Assembly: GCF_949628265.1 (NCBI RefSeq)
Contig: NC_088786.1
Span: forward strand, 23,085,681 to 23,149,680
Length of the DNA stretch: 64,000 bases
Source of the DNA: Cloeon dipterum
Lineage: Eukaryota; Arthropoda; Insecta; Ephemeroptera; Baetidae
Reading direction: 5' to 3'
The position numbers and the translations under genes are program-made. Below the pieces are notes generated by a model. It did no database searches. It saw only the letters and a program-made list of their open reading frames with translations, and was not told the origin of the DNA. Shown here in pieces: positions 35,981-47,665 of the stretch (position 1 is the first letter of the stretch; every line of letters starts with the position of its first letter).

Positions 35981-38096
35981 TTATATTATATCTTTAGGTG
36001 CCGAAACAATCCTTAAGTGTGAGCATGCTGTGTTTTCATAGTTGTTAAGTTCTTGGTCATCCTTCTCGACTCCTCCAAACATGATGAGCTCGTTCATCCC
36101 AAGAACCAGCGAGTATAGAACAGTGCTCTCAGGTGCATAAGAGGGTTCTGATGGAACTTTTGGAGGCAGCCAAGTGGCCCTTTTGTGGGTCAGAACTTCC
36201 GAAATGTCTAGCACATACATGGCCATTGTGTTCCGAGTGCTTTTTGGTTTTGGAACTTCAACAGGCTTGCGAGCGCTTGGGTTTTTGTTTTTGTACAGGG
36301 CTTCCATTCTTCTCAAAGTTTCCATCTGTCTTTCTCTGTTCCTGAGCCTGTTATGTTGCGCTTGTGGTCTGCTGGGATTTTGGGCAATTGCTGATACACC
36401 TGGCCGAGCGTGGAGATTAGAAATGCTGGGTCGAGGCTGATTAAGAGTTGGGTTCTCAGCATCACTCTCTTCGCTACTAGAACTGATGTTTCGTCTCTGG
36501 AGCACTCCTCGTCGCCCATTTACATTCACGTCTCTGTCTCTCGCCATGGGAACTCTGTAATATTAAGAGAAATGAAAAATTAAATTAATTTTCAGAAATC
36601 AACGTCATATATTATGTTGAACCAGTCAATTCAAAGAAACCAAATCTAAGTATATCACATTATCAAAGCTGAAATTGCTTCAAAATTTACAATTTGTTTA
36701 AGAAATTATTACCGTTTTGGTGCAGGTCCTTCAACAGGAATCTCATCTTCGCGTGGAGGAACCCATATATTTGATCCAAGTTTGAAGTTCTTTTTGGAGA
36801 TGGGAAGAGTAGTTGCGTGAATGTTCTCAGCAAAAGTCACCACATACTGGCCAACCTGCAAATTTTATGCTCAGTTTAATTCTCTGGGACAACGCTGAAA
36901 TTTTACCTTCACAGAAGAATTGCACCATGCTTTGTTGGGAAGGTATTTTCCAATCACTTCAATCTGCGACCAGACCCACTCTTTCTTTGGATTTTCACAG
37001 CTCATGTCCAGCAGCCAAACATCATCAAAAACGACAGGGTATTGCCTTCCCCCACCAATGATCAGAAGGTGAGTGTCGCTCAGCTTGATCTGAGTGTGGC
37101 CAAAGCGGGGTTTTGGTTTAATTTCAGAAGTTAGCTGATGGTACCAGTCATTCGTCTCAAAATCATACACCCAAACTCGGTTTGACCTGCATTGTTGTGT
37201 TATAAATCAATAATTGTTACATTCAATTATTCACCTTTCAAAATTTGACTGTGAAACTTTCTGCATTCCTCCGAAGACAACCATTTTGGAACCATGGATT
37301 GTGGCACTGTGCCCAGCGATTGATGGTGGAGCTGTCATTGTGTTCAAAGCAGTCCATCGGTTGGTATCAATACAATACTCATGCAGCTCATTGAATAAGG
37401 TGTATGCCTGCATCCATGTAAAGAAGTCTTAAATGTTTAGTCAAAATTAGTAATACGTGGATAGTAAGACCTGGTGGAGAGGGTATGGTGAAGGAAAACT
37501 CCAGCCTCCGTAGAGAATCAGTTTTCCTTTGTAACAGACCATTGAAGCACAAGCCTTTGGGGTGGGATACGTGCCCATTGTAAGGGGACGGACCCATAAT
37601 CTTTTGGTGAGATCTAATTTCCAAAGATCGTTATAGGTTGAAGAGGTAGAAGTACATCCACCAAATATGTACATCGAGTTTTCTGCAACGCAAAAGCACA
37701 TTGGTTATCACCATACAGCTCATATGATGGAAAGAAAAATTTACCATGGCAGCAAGCAGAATGCGAATGTCTCTTGGCGATTGTTAGAACGAAGTGGTGA
37801 ACTTCTGGTATTTCTATCCACCTGGTGTTGAACTCAACAATGGCTTGCATGAAATTGTACTTGATCCTTCTTCGGACGGCTGATGGATGTCAAAGTTATA
37901 ATGAGTATAATAACAGAATTTAAAATTGAATAGAGAAATAATAATTTAAACACTCACATTTTACTAGCTCTCGCCACCTCTTGCAAACGAGAGAACAGTT
38001 CTGCAATTCAAGATAGGGAGACACATTTGACAGGATGAATTCTAGCACCTCGTCGGGTAATCTGTCCAGCAGGCACTCATCTCCTTGATTACTCAT
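35981..38096 (-). CDS. Fbxo42: F-box only protein 42 (F-box plus Kelch repeats, 551 aa)
   Basis: Substrate receptor of an SCF (Skp1-Cul1-F-box) ubiquitin ligase; mammalian FBXO42 has been reported to target p53. Seven coding exons, right to left: 37958-38096, 37745-37879, 37471-37682, 37235-37407, 36907-37186, 36713-36855 and 35981-36554; 1656 nt in frame. The F-box (about 10-46) reads LPDEVLEFILSNVSPY and VCKRWRELV. Kelch blades follow with the diagnostic Gly-Gly pairs and aromatic spacing: MYIFGGC, LILYGGW, MVVFGGM and LLIIGGG, with RFGHTQI and DDVWLLD. The C-terminal third (from about 360) is low-complexity and basic, and ends with a last FGG-containing strand (MFGGVEKDDQE). The protein is shorter than the human one (717 aa), mostly in that region. 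It lies head-to-head with the Mitoguardin-like gene (347 bases between start codons) and tail-to-tail with SYF1 (103 bases between stops). Confidence 0.93.
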
Positions 38097-38442
38097 CCTT
38101 GATGGCTGATTCCTAATTTCCTTTCCCTAATTTGAGCAAGCCAAACTCAGTCAGAACAGTCAGATTTCATAGATAGATTATGTTGATCTGTCAGTCTAAA
38201 AGGTCAACAAAACACAAAGCTCTCGGTTACGCCCACTTCAAAGTTAGTTGAAAAACCAACCACTCATTTGTTGCATGCTATTCTCTCAGCTGACTATGGC
38301 AGCACCGATCTAACCACATGCATTGAATATTTTGAAATTATTTCAAGCAGCAAAGGCAACACAAAAATTACCAGAAACATATTTCGGCAAATGCTACTGC
38401 GGCTCAGAGCGCTATTTAATTAAATAAGAGATCACACTTCTA
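38097..38442. promoter_or_regulatory. Divergent promoter of FBXO42 and the Mitoguardin-like gene
   Basis: 346 bases separate the two divergent start codons, so both 5' leaders and core promoters must lie here unless upstream leader exons exist elsewhere. No TATA box was seen near either start. Confidence 0.5.
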
Positions 38443-39400
38443 ATGTTTGCAGTCAAGAGTTCTGGTGGTCCATGGGGAAATTACAGGGGTGTTATTGTGG
38501 TAAGATTCGCACAAGTAATGTATAAAATAGTTTTAACAATGTAGATACATACTACTGTCTTGTTGTTGACGAAGCTATGATATTGTAATAAATAAATATG
38601 ATGTTCGTCTTGGACTCTTTAGCCTTGCCCTTGGTACAAAAGTTATTTGCAAAGAAGATACAAATTTTTTATGTTATCCATTGTCTCTATATCTATTAAT
38701 ATATTATGTAAAATCTTAGATAATTATGTATTGTGCATTAATGTATTAATTGAACATAAAATTTTTTCACAAATTTATATTCACTGACGTTTTTGTCTTA
38801 TTTACTATAAATTATTAATATTTATGAATAATTATTCTGTATGTAAGACAATTATGAAGCCCAAATATCAAGACAATACAATTAAATTTACTCTTTTGTG
38901 AGTATCTACAATAATTTTAAATAGATTGAAACTGTCTTGCCGAGATCTAAAATACTTAATATTAAGTTGCTTGCGTCATCTGCTTGCAGATTACTGTCAC
39001 TACTGTGGCAGGAATTGGTCTCCTTAGAATGCTCGCTAGCTATTTTAAGAGGAGGAGACCCGTGACAACTGACAGAGGCCTTGCCAATTATAGAGGTAAG
39101 ATTTTACGTTATTGACGTTGGCAATCTTTGATGCTATCGTTATATTCATTTTCCATGTCATTCTGCGTCTCAAAGTTTCATTGGTTTTCTTGTTACCATT
39201 CTGAACCATAGTTCCAGATCAAGGGGCACCATCAGTTGTCAGCGCCTCAAGCAGTCGCAGGGCAGCTAGCTTGTACCGCCAAATGTCTACAGTTGGAGAC
39301 AGGGCATCTACATCTGTTCCTGGAACAGCTCTGGATGGTGGTGACTTCAAATCTGGATTTATCAACGAGCAGCTAACACCTCAGCAGCTGGGAGCTATGG
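38443..39400 (+). CDS. Miga: Mitoguardin-like protein (MIGA/FAM73), N-terminal exons only
   Basis: Mitoguardins are outer mitochondrial membrane proteins that promote mitochondrial fusion and ER-mitochondria lipid contact. Three coding exons in phase: 38443-38499, 38990-39095 and 39212-39400, ending in phase 1 at a strong donor (ATGG/GTGAGT). The 117 residues start with a short N-terminus, then one membrane segment (VIVITVTTVAGIGLLRMLAS) and a basic stop-transfer patch (YFKRRRP). A Ser-rich linker follows (SVVSASSSRRAAS), then LTPQQLGAMG, which in mitoguardins leads into the helical region. This order (anchor, basic patch, Ser-rich linker, QLG motif) fits the family. The bulk of the protein, including any VAP-binding FFAT motif and the C-terminal lipid-binding domain, is missing. 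No exon continuing the frame was found up to 64000. The gene either has a very long intron 3 or is broken. Confidence 0.65.
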
Positions 39401-40496
39401 GTGAGTACAATCCTTTTATTATCTTCATGGTTATACTATTTTTTTTTTTCAATTTATCCCAGTTGGAAATAACGCACATCACGCGATCTTGAAAAAACGG
39501 TTTACAATTTTGAACACTTTTTTTCAGCTCAAACTTTGATAAAAATTCAGTTTAACCAACGAGAAATCAGTTTGGTGAGTAATCTGTTTGACGAAAAATC
39601 GGTTAGATGAGAAACCACTTAAATTAGAAAATTAAGTTTGATGTGAAATAAAATGTTGGATTCAAATTAGGAAGACTAAGCGAACTCTCCAAATTTGAAC
39701 GACAGTTTTAATTAAACGCTCTGTTCAGCTGGTGGATAACAAAATTTTATTATACAACATTCATCAAGGGATTTCCCCTTCATATTTACACATCCATTAT
39801 CTTTCCTCTGAAAATTCTAGGTCGTTACTTATGATTCCTAACAATTCGAGGGTAATGTCCACTGTACCATTCGGTCCGACACTTAAGAGATTCTGATAGC
39901 AAATTGGCACTGATATCAAATTTCGAATTTCACCCACTTTTTCCTAGACCCTCAAAATGCCTTATATTTACACTGCATTTGATAGTTTACATTAAATATG
40001 ACGATGCTATTCCACCTACAGCAATTAGTAGTGAAAATATAACATGACTGCAGCATCTGCCAGGCTGACTGCTAATCGAAAGCTATGGCTAATCCTCGTT
40101 AATTCAGATCAGACTACGCTCGTACAAAAAATCGATGCCAAGGGTGCAAAGAAAACTAATGGTAGTATTTTTATCAGATGACAAATCTTAACCTCGCTAG
40201 AATCACATGTGGCCTCCAGAACTTACGAAAATACTAGAAACTTTTGAATCAACAATAATTTCATCATTTGAATCAAAATCAGCAGAGAAACACAGTGATT
40301 TCTGCGTTAAAGTTTACATTCCTCTTGCGACAGTTTTTGATTTTTTCTTATCCCCGCCCACATTAACAATAAATGAACAAATAAGGAAAAATACAATTTG
40401 TACAATCGTTAAATCAGAGACTTAAAACGCAGCCTTTCTTAATTTGTGAGTACTATAATACAGAAAATTAATATTGAGATGTCAAAGCAAGCCTAT
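39401..40496. other. Mitoguardin intron 3 start / Unzipped 3' flank
   Basis: AT-rich DNA without a supported exon on either strand. The open frame at 40207-40425 has no protein-like features. The 3' UTR of the minus-strand Unzipped-like gene should lie at the right end of this stretch. Confidence 0.5.
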
Positions 40497-43400
40497 TCAT
40501 GTGCCTATCCGAGCCAGAGCAACCGCCGCCACCAGAAGGGTGACGCGGAGGCGGCTGGCGTCCGCCCCTGACGTGTTCATGGTCATCATCATTGTCTTCT
40601 GTGCGATTACTTCGTTATTGCTATCTGGTTCTATGGTGGTTGTCGGGACTGGGGTGGTCGTTGTGGTAGTTGTAGTAGTAGTAGTAGTTGTAGTCGTGGT
40701 TGTCGTTGTGGTCGTGGGAACCAGAGAACCATCATGCAGGAAGTAGTGCGGGCTGTAACTGTCTTTGACGCCACACAGAGAAATCTGAAAAATTTAAAGT
40801 ATTACAAGTTTTTTTTTTAATACAAAATGCTGACGACTTATTAATAATGTAGGCTTGTTAATACAGGCCATATCATGTGTAATTTTATGGATGGACTGGA
40901 CGGAGAAGAGAGTTACTGCTATGCAATAAAATTTAAGATTAATTCAATCAAGTTTTGAAAAGCAATACAAGTTTTCAAGGCTGTAAATTTATCCACACAA
41001 TAATGTATCTGTCCCAGTTTCTTTTAACGCATGCATTATTTTTCATGAAAACAGCCTCCTTCCAGTTGCCGATGAAGGTAATATTGCTTCCACGTTTGCT
41101 TATGGCTACCTATTCAACGCTTATGATCTGATCAGATTTCCCGCTAAACAAGTTCTTTAAAAGTCAATAATATTTGAAACGTGGTTTATTTTTAAAACAA
41201 TCATATTTCTGTGGTGGTGGCTTCTTTCATGCAAACAATATAAATTTTCCACCTTAACGCGTTTCCCATACTAAGCTGCTTTGCTCCCTGCCATCGTGAC
41301 GTTTCTATCATAAATATTTGATCGGACACAGCGGGTCTTTTGTTCAAGTGAAAGGATTTCCTGCGGCTTCTCCTCTCATTCCACCCCTAACAATTTGAAC
41401 AGCAGCCAGGTGATAAAGTGGCGGTTTATGTTACACCTGCCTCGTTAAAAACCACTCCCAACATTAACACGAGTAAAATGAGCTTAAAAAACAATAAGAA
41501 TATAAGTTCAGTATTTACCTTCTGCAAAATTCCCTCGATTCTTCTCTCGCGGTTCTTCCCGTCCTTGTAATGAGACACGAGCGTGGCCGTGTAAGGAACC
41601 TCCCTGCTGGTGTGATTTCCAGTGACAGTGACGTTCTGCCCAGTTCCAGGGAGCAGCCTCGCCTCCACCGTTATGGCCACATCTTCACCTGGCCAGGTCT
41701 GGTTCACGCCCCAGGCGATGGTGTGCGATTTTTGCTCGTTGGGGAGGTTGATCTTTGTCACGAGTCCCGCGGCCATGCCGCGTCCGTGGCCCCAGTACTC
41801 GCTGCTCGGGTCTTTCCAGTAGGTGACCGTGCGTCCAACCATTGCCTTTCCTGGTGGGAGCACGTCGTTACCGTTGACCACGTCCTCGAGACTCAGTGAA
41901 GTTGTTGCCAAAACGCGGGTAGTTTGCCGCACCTGAAATTTGGAAATATTTTATTCTGAACCATCTTGACACTTCACCGGTCTGATTTTGTTTTAAGTGA
42001 CAAATTTGTTGTCAAATAAATTTTATTGACCCTGTCGAAATGTGAAATTCTAGCCTTGATTCACAGCTTGAAACTATCACAGGACTTTGGAATTCTCAAA
42101 CGTCTTAATAGAGCAATATGCTATCGCGTTTCTGCTCATAACTCGCGTTTCTAAAGCGCCCTTCCCAGTTTCTGTTGACACCCCTCATAACCATCAAGTT
42201 TTATTCCGTCCATAATTTGGCCCTCCAGCAGAGTTGAACGTGACGTTACGGTCCTATTCTCTCCTCTCCTGCATCCATGCGTAGATCTCAACGTGATAAA
42301 AAATCGGCTTTTACATCTACAACGCTCCTTTCAAACATCTGTATCTATTGATGGATAATCCAGCTCCAAACATCAATTTCTTCCTATCGATTGCCCCTGT
42401 TATTATTCAATTGATTATCGCCTTTGCATGTATGCATTTAACTACTATTTGATTTATAAACCCTTCTTTTCGAAGGAACCGACTCTATTCCCTAGACCGC
42501 TCCAGGGCGTGGAGAGGGCGCCAGAGAGACCAGAGAGTTACAATTCCCATCCTATTCTGTCTGCCTAACGCGCTTTTTATCGCTGTCATTATCGTTGGTT
42601 GTGCTGGCCGATAATTTCCAAGTGTCGATTAGCTCTGATTTAGTGCGAAATGCTCACCTTAGCCCTCGCCTCGTTGAAACTGATGTCCTTGATTTCGTAT
42701 TTCACCGGCTCCACTTCGACGAGTACTTCTCCCTTCTTGTGGTCCATTTCAATCCAACGAGAGCCCTCAGGCTCCATTGTCACTATGCGACCTGAGCCGA
42801 TGCTCAAGTCCAGTTTGCCCATGAAGTGCGTCTGCCTGGAGGTGGCGTCGGCTCTCCTGAATAAGAAGAAATCCGTGATTAATTGCTCGTTCGCTATAGT
42901 CGCTCTTCAGAAGCGTTATTTTTTCAGACGCAGTGGAATTTATCACGAGAGCTCTAGCCAAACAAGCGAGCAAAATAAATAAGTGGTTTATCATGCTGGC
43001 TGCAAAGTACTTCTTCTCACGAATATATATAGGGACTTTAATTTGGAATTTCTTGACTGAACATTTCCAGCGTTTGAATATTAAAACTGACTACTTGCAA
43101 AATGACTTGATTGGTCGAAAAGTTTGAAATTATATCAATTTATTACTGCCTTCAAAATTTTTATTCTTTGGCAAGAGCTATAAAAAGTGTTAGCGGTTGC
43201 ACTACTTCTCGGTTGAAAGAATTTTGGAAGAATTAAAATTTAAAAACCAGCTACCAAAAAATGTAATATTTATATATGCCACATGAATTCTCATAGCGTG
43301 TATCATTTTTCTGACTTTTATGAACGCTTGCTCCGTAATTATTTCATATTTAATTCAATTTTTACGGGTTAACACGCTCAAAGGAAAATTAAATTTCACA

Positions 43401-44546
43401 AGCATTTCCTGCAATTGAAGTCTGGATGGTAAACCATTAACTTTACGGGTCAAAATCACTCAGAGTGAGTGCTAATAAAACGTAATGGAGCATAAATTTG
43501 AATTAATTCCCTTTCGGAATGCACCAGACGATGAGGCAATTTCACAAGGAAGCCACTTCGACCCCTGGGCAATTTATCTCTCGCACGCACCTTCTCGCAA
43601 CGTAGACCTTGCCGTTGTCGTCGGCGGCCGACACTGCATTGATGGGTCGCCCGCTGAACTGGTCCCACTGCAGCCACTGCAGCCGCGCCGAGTTCTGCAC
43701 GTTGCGCAGAACGTCAAAGCGCACGTATCCACGCACCTCTTTAGCCAGCGATATGTAGCACTTGTCGTCGATCAGGGCACCCACCAGCATAATGCCATTG
43801 TGCCTGGCCCTGCAGATGAGCAGCGAGTGCTCGTCTGACTCATCCAGCAACTCTTGGTCCACCTCGGTAACATGCGCTTTGTGAAATTCTTCCTCGGCTT
43901 CTGAACCGTCAGCCAAGTAGCCTGAAATCCAAAGACAATTAAATTTGTATGTATTTTAATGCATCAATGAATCTTAAATTCAAATGAGAACGTCTATTAT
44001 TTCACCATCAATATTTTATTACTTTCTAAATGAAACAATGGACCAATCTAATCTGATTAAAATGAGAATAAGAAACAATACGTGATCAGAGAAAATTTCC
44101 TTTTTTATGTATGGATAGGTAGGACGTAGAAAGGTAAAAAGGGGACTTTAAGTTATCATAATATGATTGTTGCAAAACTAATTAAATAACATATGTTCAA
44201 TTTAACCTTTTTTCAAATAATTAAAACCATTGTCCGATGTTTGTTAAGTATGGATTTGATAAATTTTAAGTTACATAAGAATATAAAAAATACTTCAAAA
44301 TTAAATTTTGTTTACCAAAAATTAAATATTTTAAACCGACTTACCTTCTTCAAGGTCTGTAATCCGTTTAATGTGAGACCCAGGGACCATTTCCGCGATA
44401 AAACGGCCCATTTCAGAGCTGCTGACCCAGCGGAGGGTGCTGGAGGACAGGGCCATTCCGGTGCGAGACATCAAACGAACGCTCTCGTCGCCATTTGTCG
44501 TGGCCGTCGTTAGCAGCAGACACGCAAACAATACAGACGCCCTCAT
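40497..44546 (-). CDS. uzip: Unzipped-like GPI-anchored surface protein with DM9-like motifs (477 aa)
   Basis: Coding exons, right to left: 44345-44546, 43591-43921, 42658-42856, 41519-41932 and 40497-40784; 1434 nt in frame. Signal peptide at 1-19 (SVLFACLLLTTAT). About 90-190 resembles DM9 repeats: ICRARHNG...VGALIDDKCYIS, then W.QFSGRPINAV and KVYVARR. The middle part (RIVTMEPEGSRWIEMDH, VKYEIKDISFNEARAKV onward) is beta-rich, with NQT and NVT glycosylation sites, and recalls the second half of natterin-type proteins. Exon 5 encodes a stalk of about 21 consecutive threonines. It ends with a GPI signal: a small-residue site (NTSGADAS), then a hydrophobic tail (LLVAAVALARIGT). Length and the GPI end match Drosophila Unzipped (488 aa), a neural and glial cell-adhesion protein in axon guidance. 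The orthologue name is from memory; a secreted GPI-anchored DM9-like protein is the safer reading. A non-coding first exon is likely at 47598-47665. Confidence 0.7.
40653..40717. repeat. ACN trinucleotide repeat encoding poly-threonine
   Basis: On the minus strand this is a run of ACN codons (mixed third positions, with a pure ACT stretch) in the last exon of the Unzipped-like gene. It forms a mucin-like stalk just before the GPI-attachment region. Confidence 0.85.
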
Positions 44547-44551
44547 CTTGC

Positions 44552-47500
44552 CTGAAACGCAAAGAAAAAGAACGCGGATTAAATTTACTGTCGCGCTAGA
44601 GAGCAGCTCGTCGAGATGTAATGCCTTCTTAATTTATTAATCTGCAAACGAGTTTTGCTCCACGCTCTCTCGCAGACGCATTCGTGCAAATGATGTATAT
44701 GCGGATTCCACCGGCTCTATTAATTCTGCGGAAAATTTATTCTCCGTGATAATATCAGCTTTTTATTATTCACACCAAAATAACGCGCGAGCGTAAATTT
44801 CACAAGTTTGTTCCCTCTGCGATTTTCATTTCAGCGCAGCGTCTCACTTTACAACCAGAGTACATAATTTGCCTTTTATTGCACGGAAATGATTGTTTCC
44901 ATGAATATTTGAATAAAGTACGCCTGTGCCTTAATCTAGCATTTCTCTTCTTGGGGGGTATCAGCATAGAGGCATTATGCTTTATTTTGATCCCGGCGCT
45001 GCTGATGATCGCGTGACGCAAGGCCGAGTTTTGGGTTTGTATGTTATTTTAATGTCAATATTTATCATCGGTTTTGGTTGCGGAGCTTCTCGCAGATGAT
45101 AGCTCTTCGCTGTTTATGGAGAGCCCAATCGAAGAATTTAACATATCTATATCGTGCTTGCGTGCGCCATAGCATACGAAATACACGTTTTTGTCATTTT
45201 CTTTAAACGTTTTACTGCAAGTCTAACAACTAACGTGCAAAATCGTTAAAAGGCAAGCTTATTAAGAATTAAAATTATTACGTCTTCATGGCGTGACGTG
45301 TGCCCGTAATTTGTCAGTTAAATTTAGCGAAAATGACTATAAATTTGCAGCTGTGCAAATACATAGCTATTAATATTTAACAGAATTCCTTCGACATGGA
45401 TTCATATCGATTCCCCCTCATTCCTCTTTTCACATTTTTATGATTTAACAAAATAAACTTCTACTAAATCGTACGAGTGCGTAGAGCTTAATTCTCAAAT
45501 AAAAAGTTTATGATTACGAAGTTAACAAATCATCTTCCTTATACATTGCATATCGTGGTCTATTTTATTTTCCCGTTTGGTAAGCCAAAGTCACGCCTGA
45601 AGTATGCAATTTTTCCATTTCCGAGCAGTCCTTCCCCATTTGTTTTGTTGTGCGAGGCAATAAAAAGTTGCCACTCCATCGACTGCATTACATCTTGTGT
45701 GCAAAAAAAAGAAAGAAGAAGAAAGGTCAATGCCATACAAGGGGGGATGGCGCGCTCCCTCCTTTCTTGTTACACATGCACTTTTATTATGTAAGAAGGA
45801 TCAATTGTGTGCTCAGCGTTTTAGGGTGCATTGTGTTTTTCATTCAGCTGCTCTCCAGAAAAATAATTTGGCGGCTGCTCAACGGAAAATGCATTTTATC
45901 GCATCTGCCCCCCGAGTATGGCAGCACCAAAATTATTCAAACTCATTTTATCTGGCGTCCCATTTTACACCGCATTACAAATGAACAAAGTAATGGGTTG
46001 AGTTGGCTTGATGAGCGTTAACAAATCGTGAATGGGCACGGAGTTAGCAGCTCCGTCTGTGTATTTTTCAGTCGCTCAACGAGGAAATCATTACGTGTAT
46101 TGTGTGTGTGCGCGCAACAGTGTTCAAATTGATACTCGCTCGACAAAGCGCGCGAAATTGCTGTAATTATTTTACGAGAGACGTACGTAGCGACCAGTTT
46201 TTGTGGAATTTACACACGCGAAGGCCGTTTGGTCGGACGTCAGCGAGGAATATTGATAGTTTGTGGATCGATCCAAGCTCTGTATACGCTGAATGACGAT
46301 TCGCAGTATCAGCAGCTATTTTCAGAGTGAGACATGCAATGCAAGAAGAGATGCCGTATAAGGAATCAATTCTTCCGGCACATTTCGATAATTGTGCTCA
46401 ACCTTGGGAAGGACCAGTTGGTTTTGTCAACATTATTCCAATTTAATTCCGAAGATGCCTCGGTTGCATTCACTTCGACCGCTTTGAAAGCTTTTCGTTT
46501 TGCGCCGTTGTCCACTCCAGAGATGATCCCCCACGGCTAACACAGAAGCTTTTTTGTTAGTTAAGCGAGGGATATCTCCTTGTCCCCTGTCTGTCCATCT
46601 CCCTGCCATTTAATCACCGCCCCGCAGAGCTCCTTGTATCGCCAACCGGCTTGTTTCCATGCCAACACAATTATTTGATCCGGAAGATTGGCACCACCGC
46701 AGAAAGCTTTTCGTATCAGAAAATTGATCGCTCATTAATGCATAGCGTATATGCATTCCAGACGACTGCGTTTTTTCTTTTTGTAACGAAAAAGGTCGAA
46801 TCTCGCCTGTTAGCGTTGCCTTCTCCCCCATGCCAACAAAAAAGTCGATGATTCCAACGCTGGTGAATTATTGCTTGTGAAATTTGCATCCCCCCGAAAT
46901 TCATCATCGCCGATGCACCCGAGCGGCAACGCATATTGTAAAACCCTGCTCGTAAAAATGCGCAGATGTGGGATGCTGCTTTTTCGCATCAAACTAGTCG
47001 AATTCAGACAGTAAAGCTAGCTTCGAAAAGCAGCAAAAATTTTTTTATTGGATTGATGTTTCTTTTTGGCCGGCGTGCGAGAAAAATTCAGACAATATAA
47101 TAAATTCGGTATTTATGGGCCATAACCGTCACCGCCTTGTGTTGAACGCTCGGATATTTATTTATCAAGGCGGGATTCAATCAGCTGCCCTGCTGTCGAT
47201 CCATTTCGCCGAGCGGCGTCACTTTGTTTGCTTTGTCGACAGATTGATGATTCTTTTGAAACTCAATCGATCCCTAAATGAGTCCACGATCCATTTATTT
47301 CTGCTAGCCGCACTGGAAGTATGCTGTTCCAACTGTATTCGTAGATTTTTTTGCCATCATTTCGCCCGTCTTCATGATGGATCGTGATAGTAAACTCCTC
47401 CTATACGTGCACTCAAATCGCAAAGTGGCGTAATTCATATTTTATTACTAGCGTACTTCAAGTGACGCAACCGATTGCTGTCTGTTTCCGACCCATTGCG

Positions 47501-47597
47501 CCCTCAAAACATTTCCAGCGATCGCCTTTTGCAGCTAGACTTTCGTGACTAATTCACGTCAACCGACTAGGGTGGAGTCAAACACACCAAAACTCAC
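44552..47597 (-). other. Putative intron 1 of the Unzipped-like gene
   Basis: An acceptor (GTTTCAG) lies 5 bases before the first coding ATG, so at least one non-coding exon must be upstream. The 3 kb to the candidate leader exon holds no supported coding exon; open frames at 45510-46021 lack protein-like composition. Confidence 0.45.
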
Positions 47598-47665
47598 CCC
47601 CGCTGCACTTTCGATCGACGCACGGCCACTACACAACCTTGAGACACGAAATTAACCAACGCACT
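47598..47665 (-). promoter_or_regulatory. Candidate core promoter (Inr + DPE) and 5' UTR exon of the Unzipped-like gene
   Basis: On the minus strand an initiator TCAGT places +1 at 47665. GGTTGT at 47638-47633 fits the arthropod downstream promoter element RGWYVT exactly at +28 to +33. The transcript would run 68 bases to a strong donor (GCGGGG/GTGAGTT, exon end 47598) and splice to 44551, just before the Unzipped-like start codon. No ATG lies in this exon. The assignment to this gene is inference. Confidence 0.4.

Noticed and set aside
45697..46021. Plus-strand frames in the putative Unzipped intron
   Set aside because: Low-complexity lysine-rich starts and no splice or domain support.
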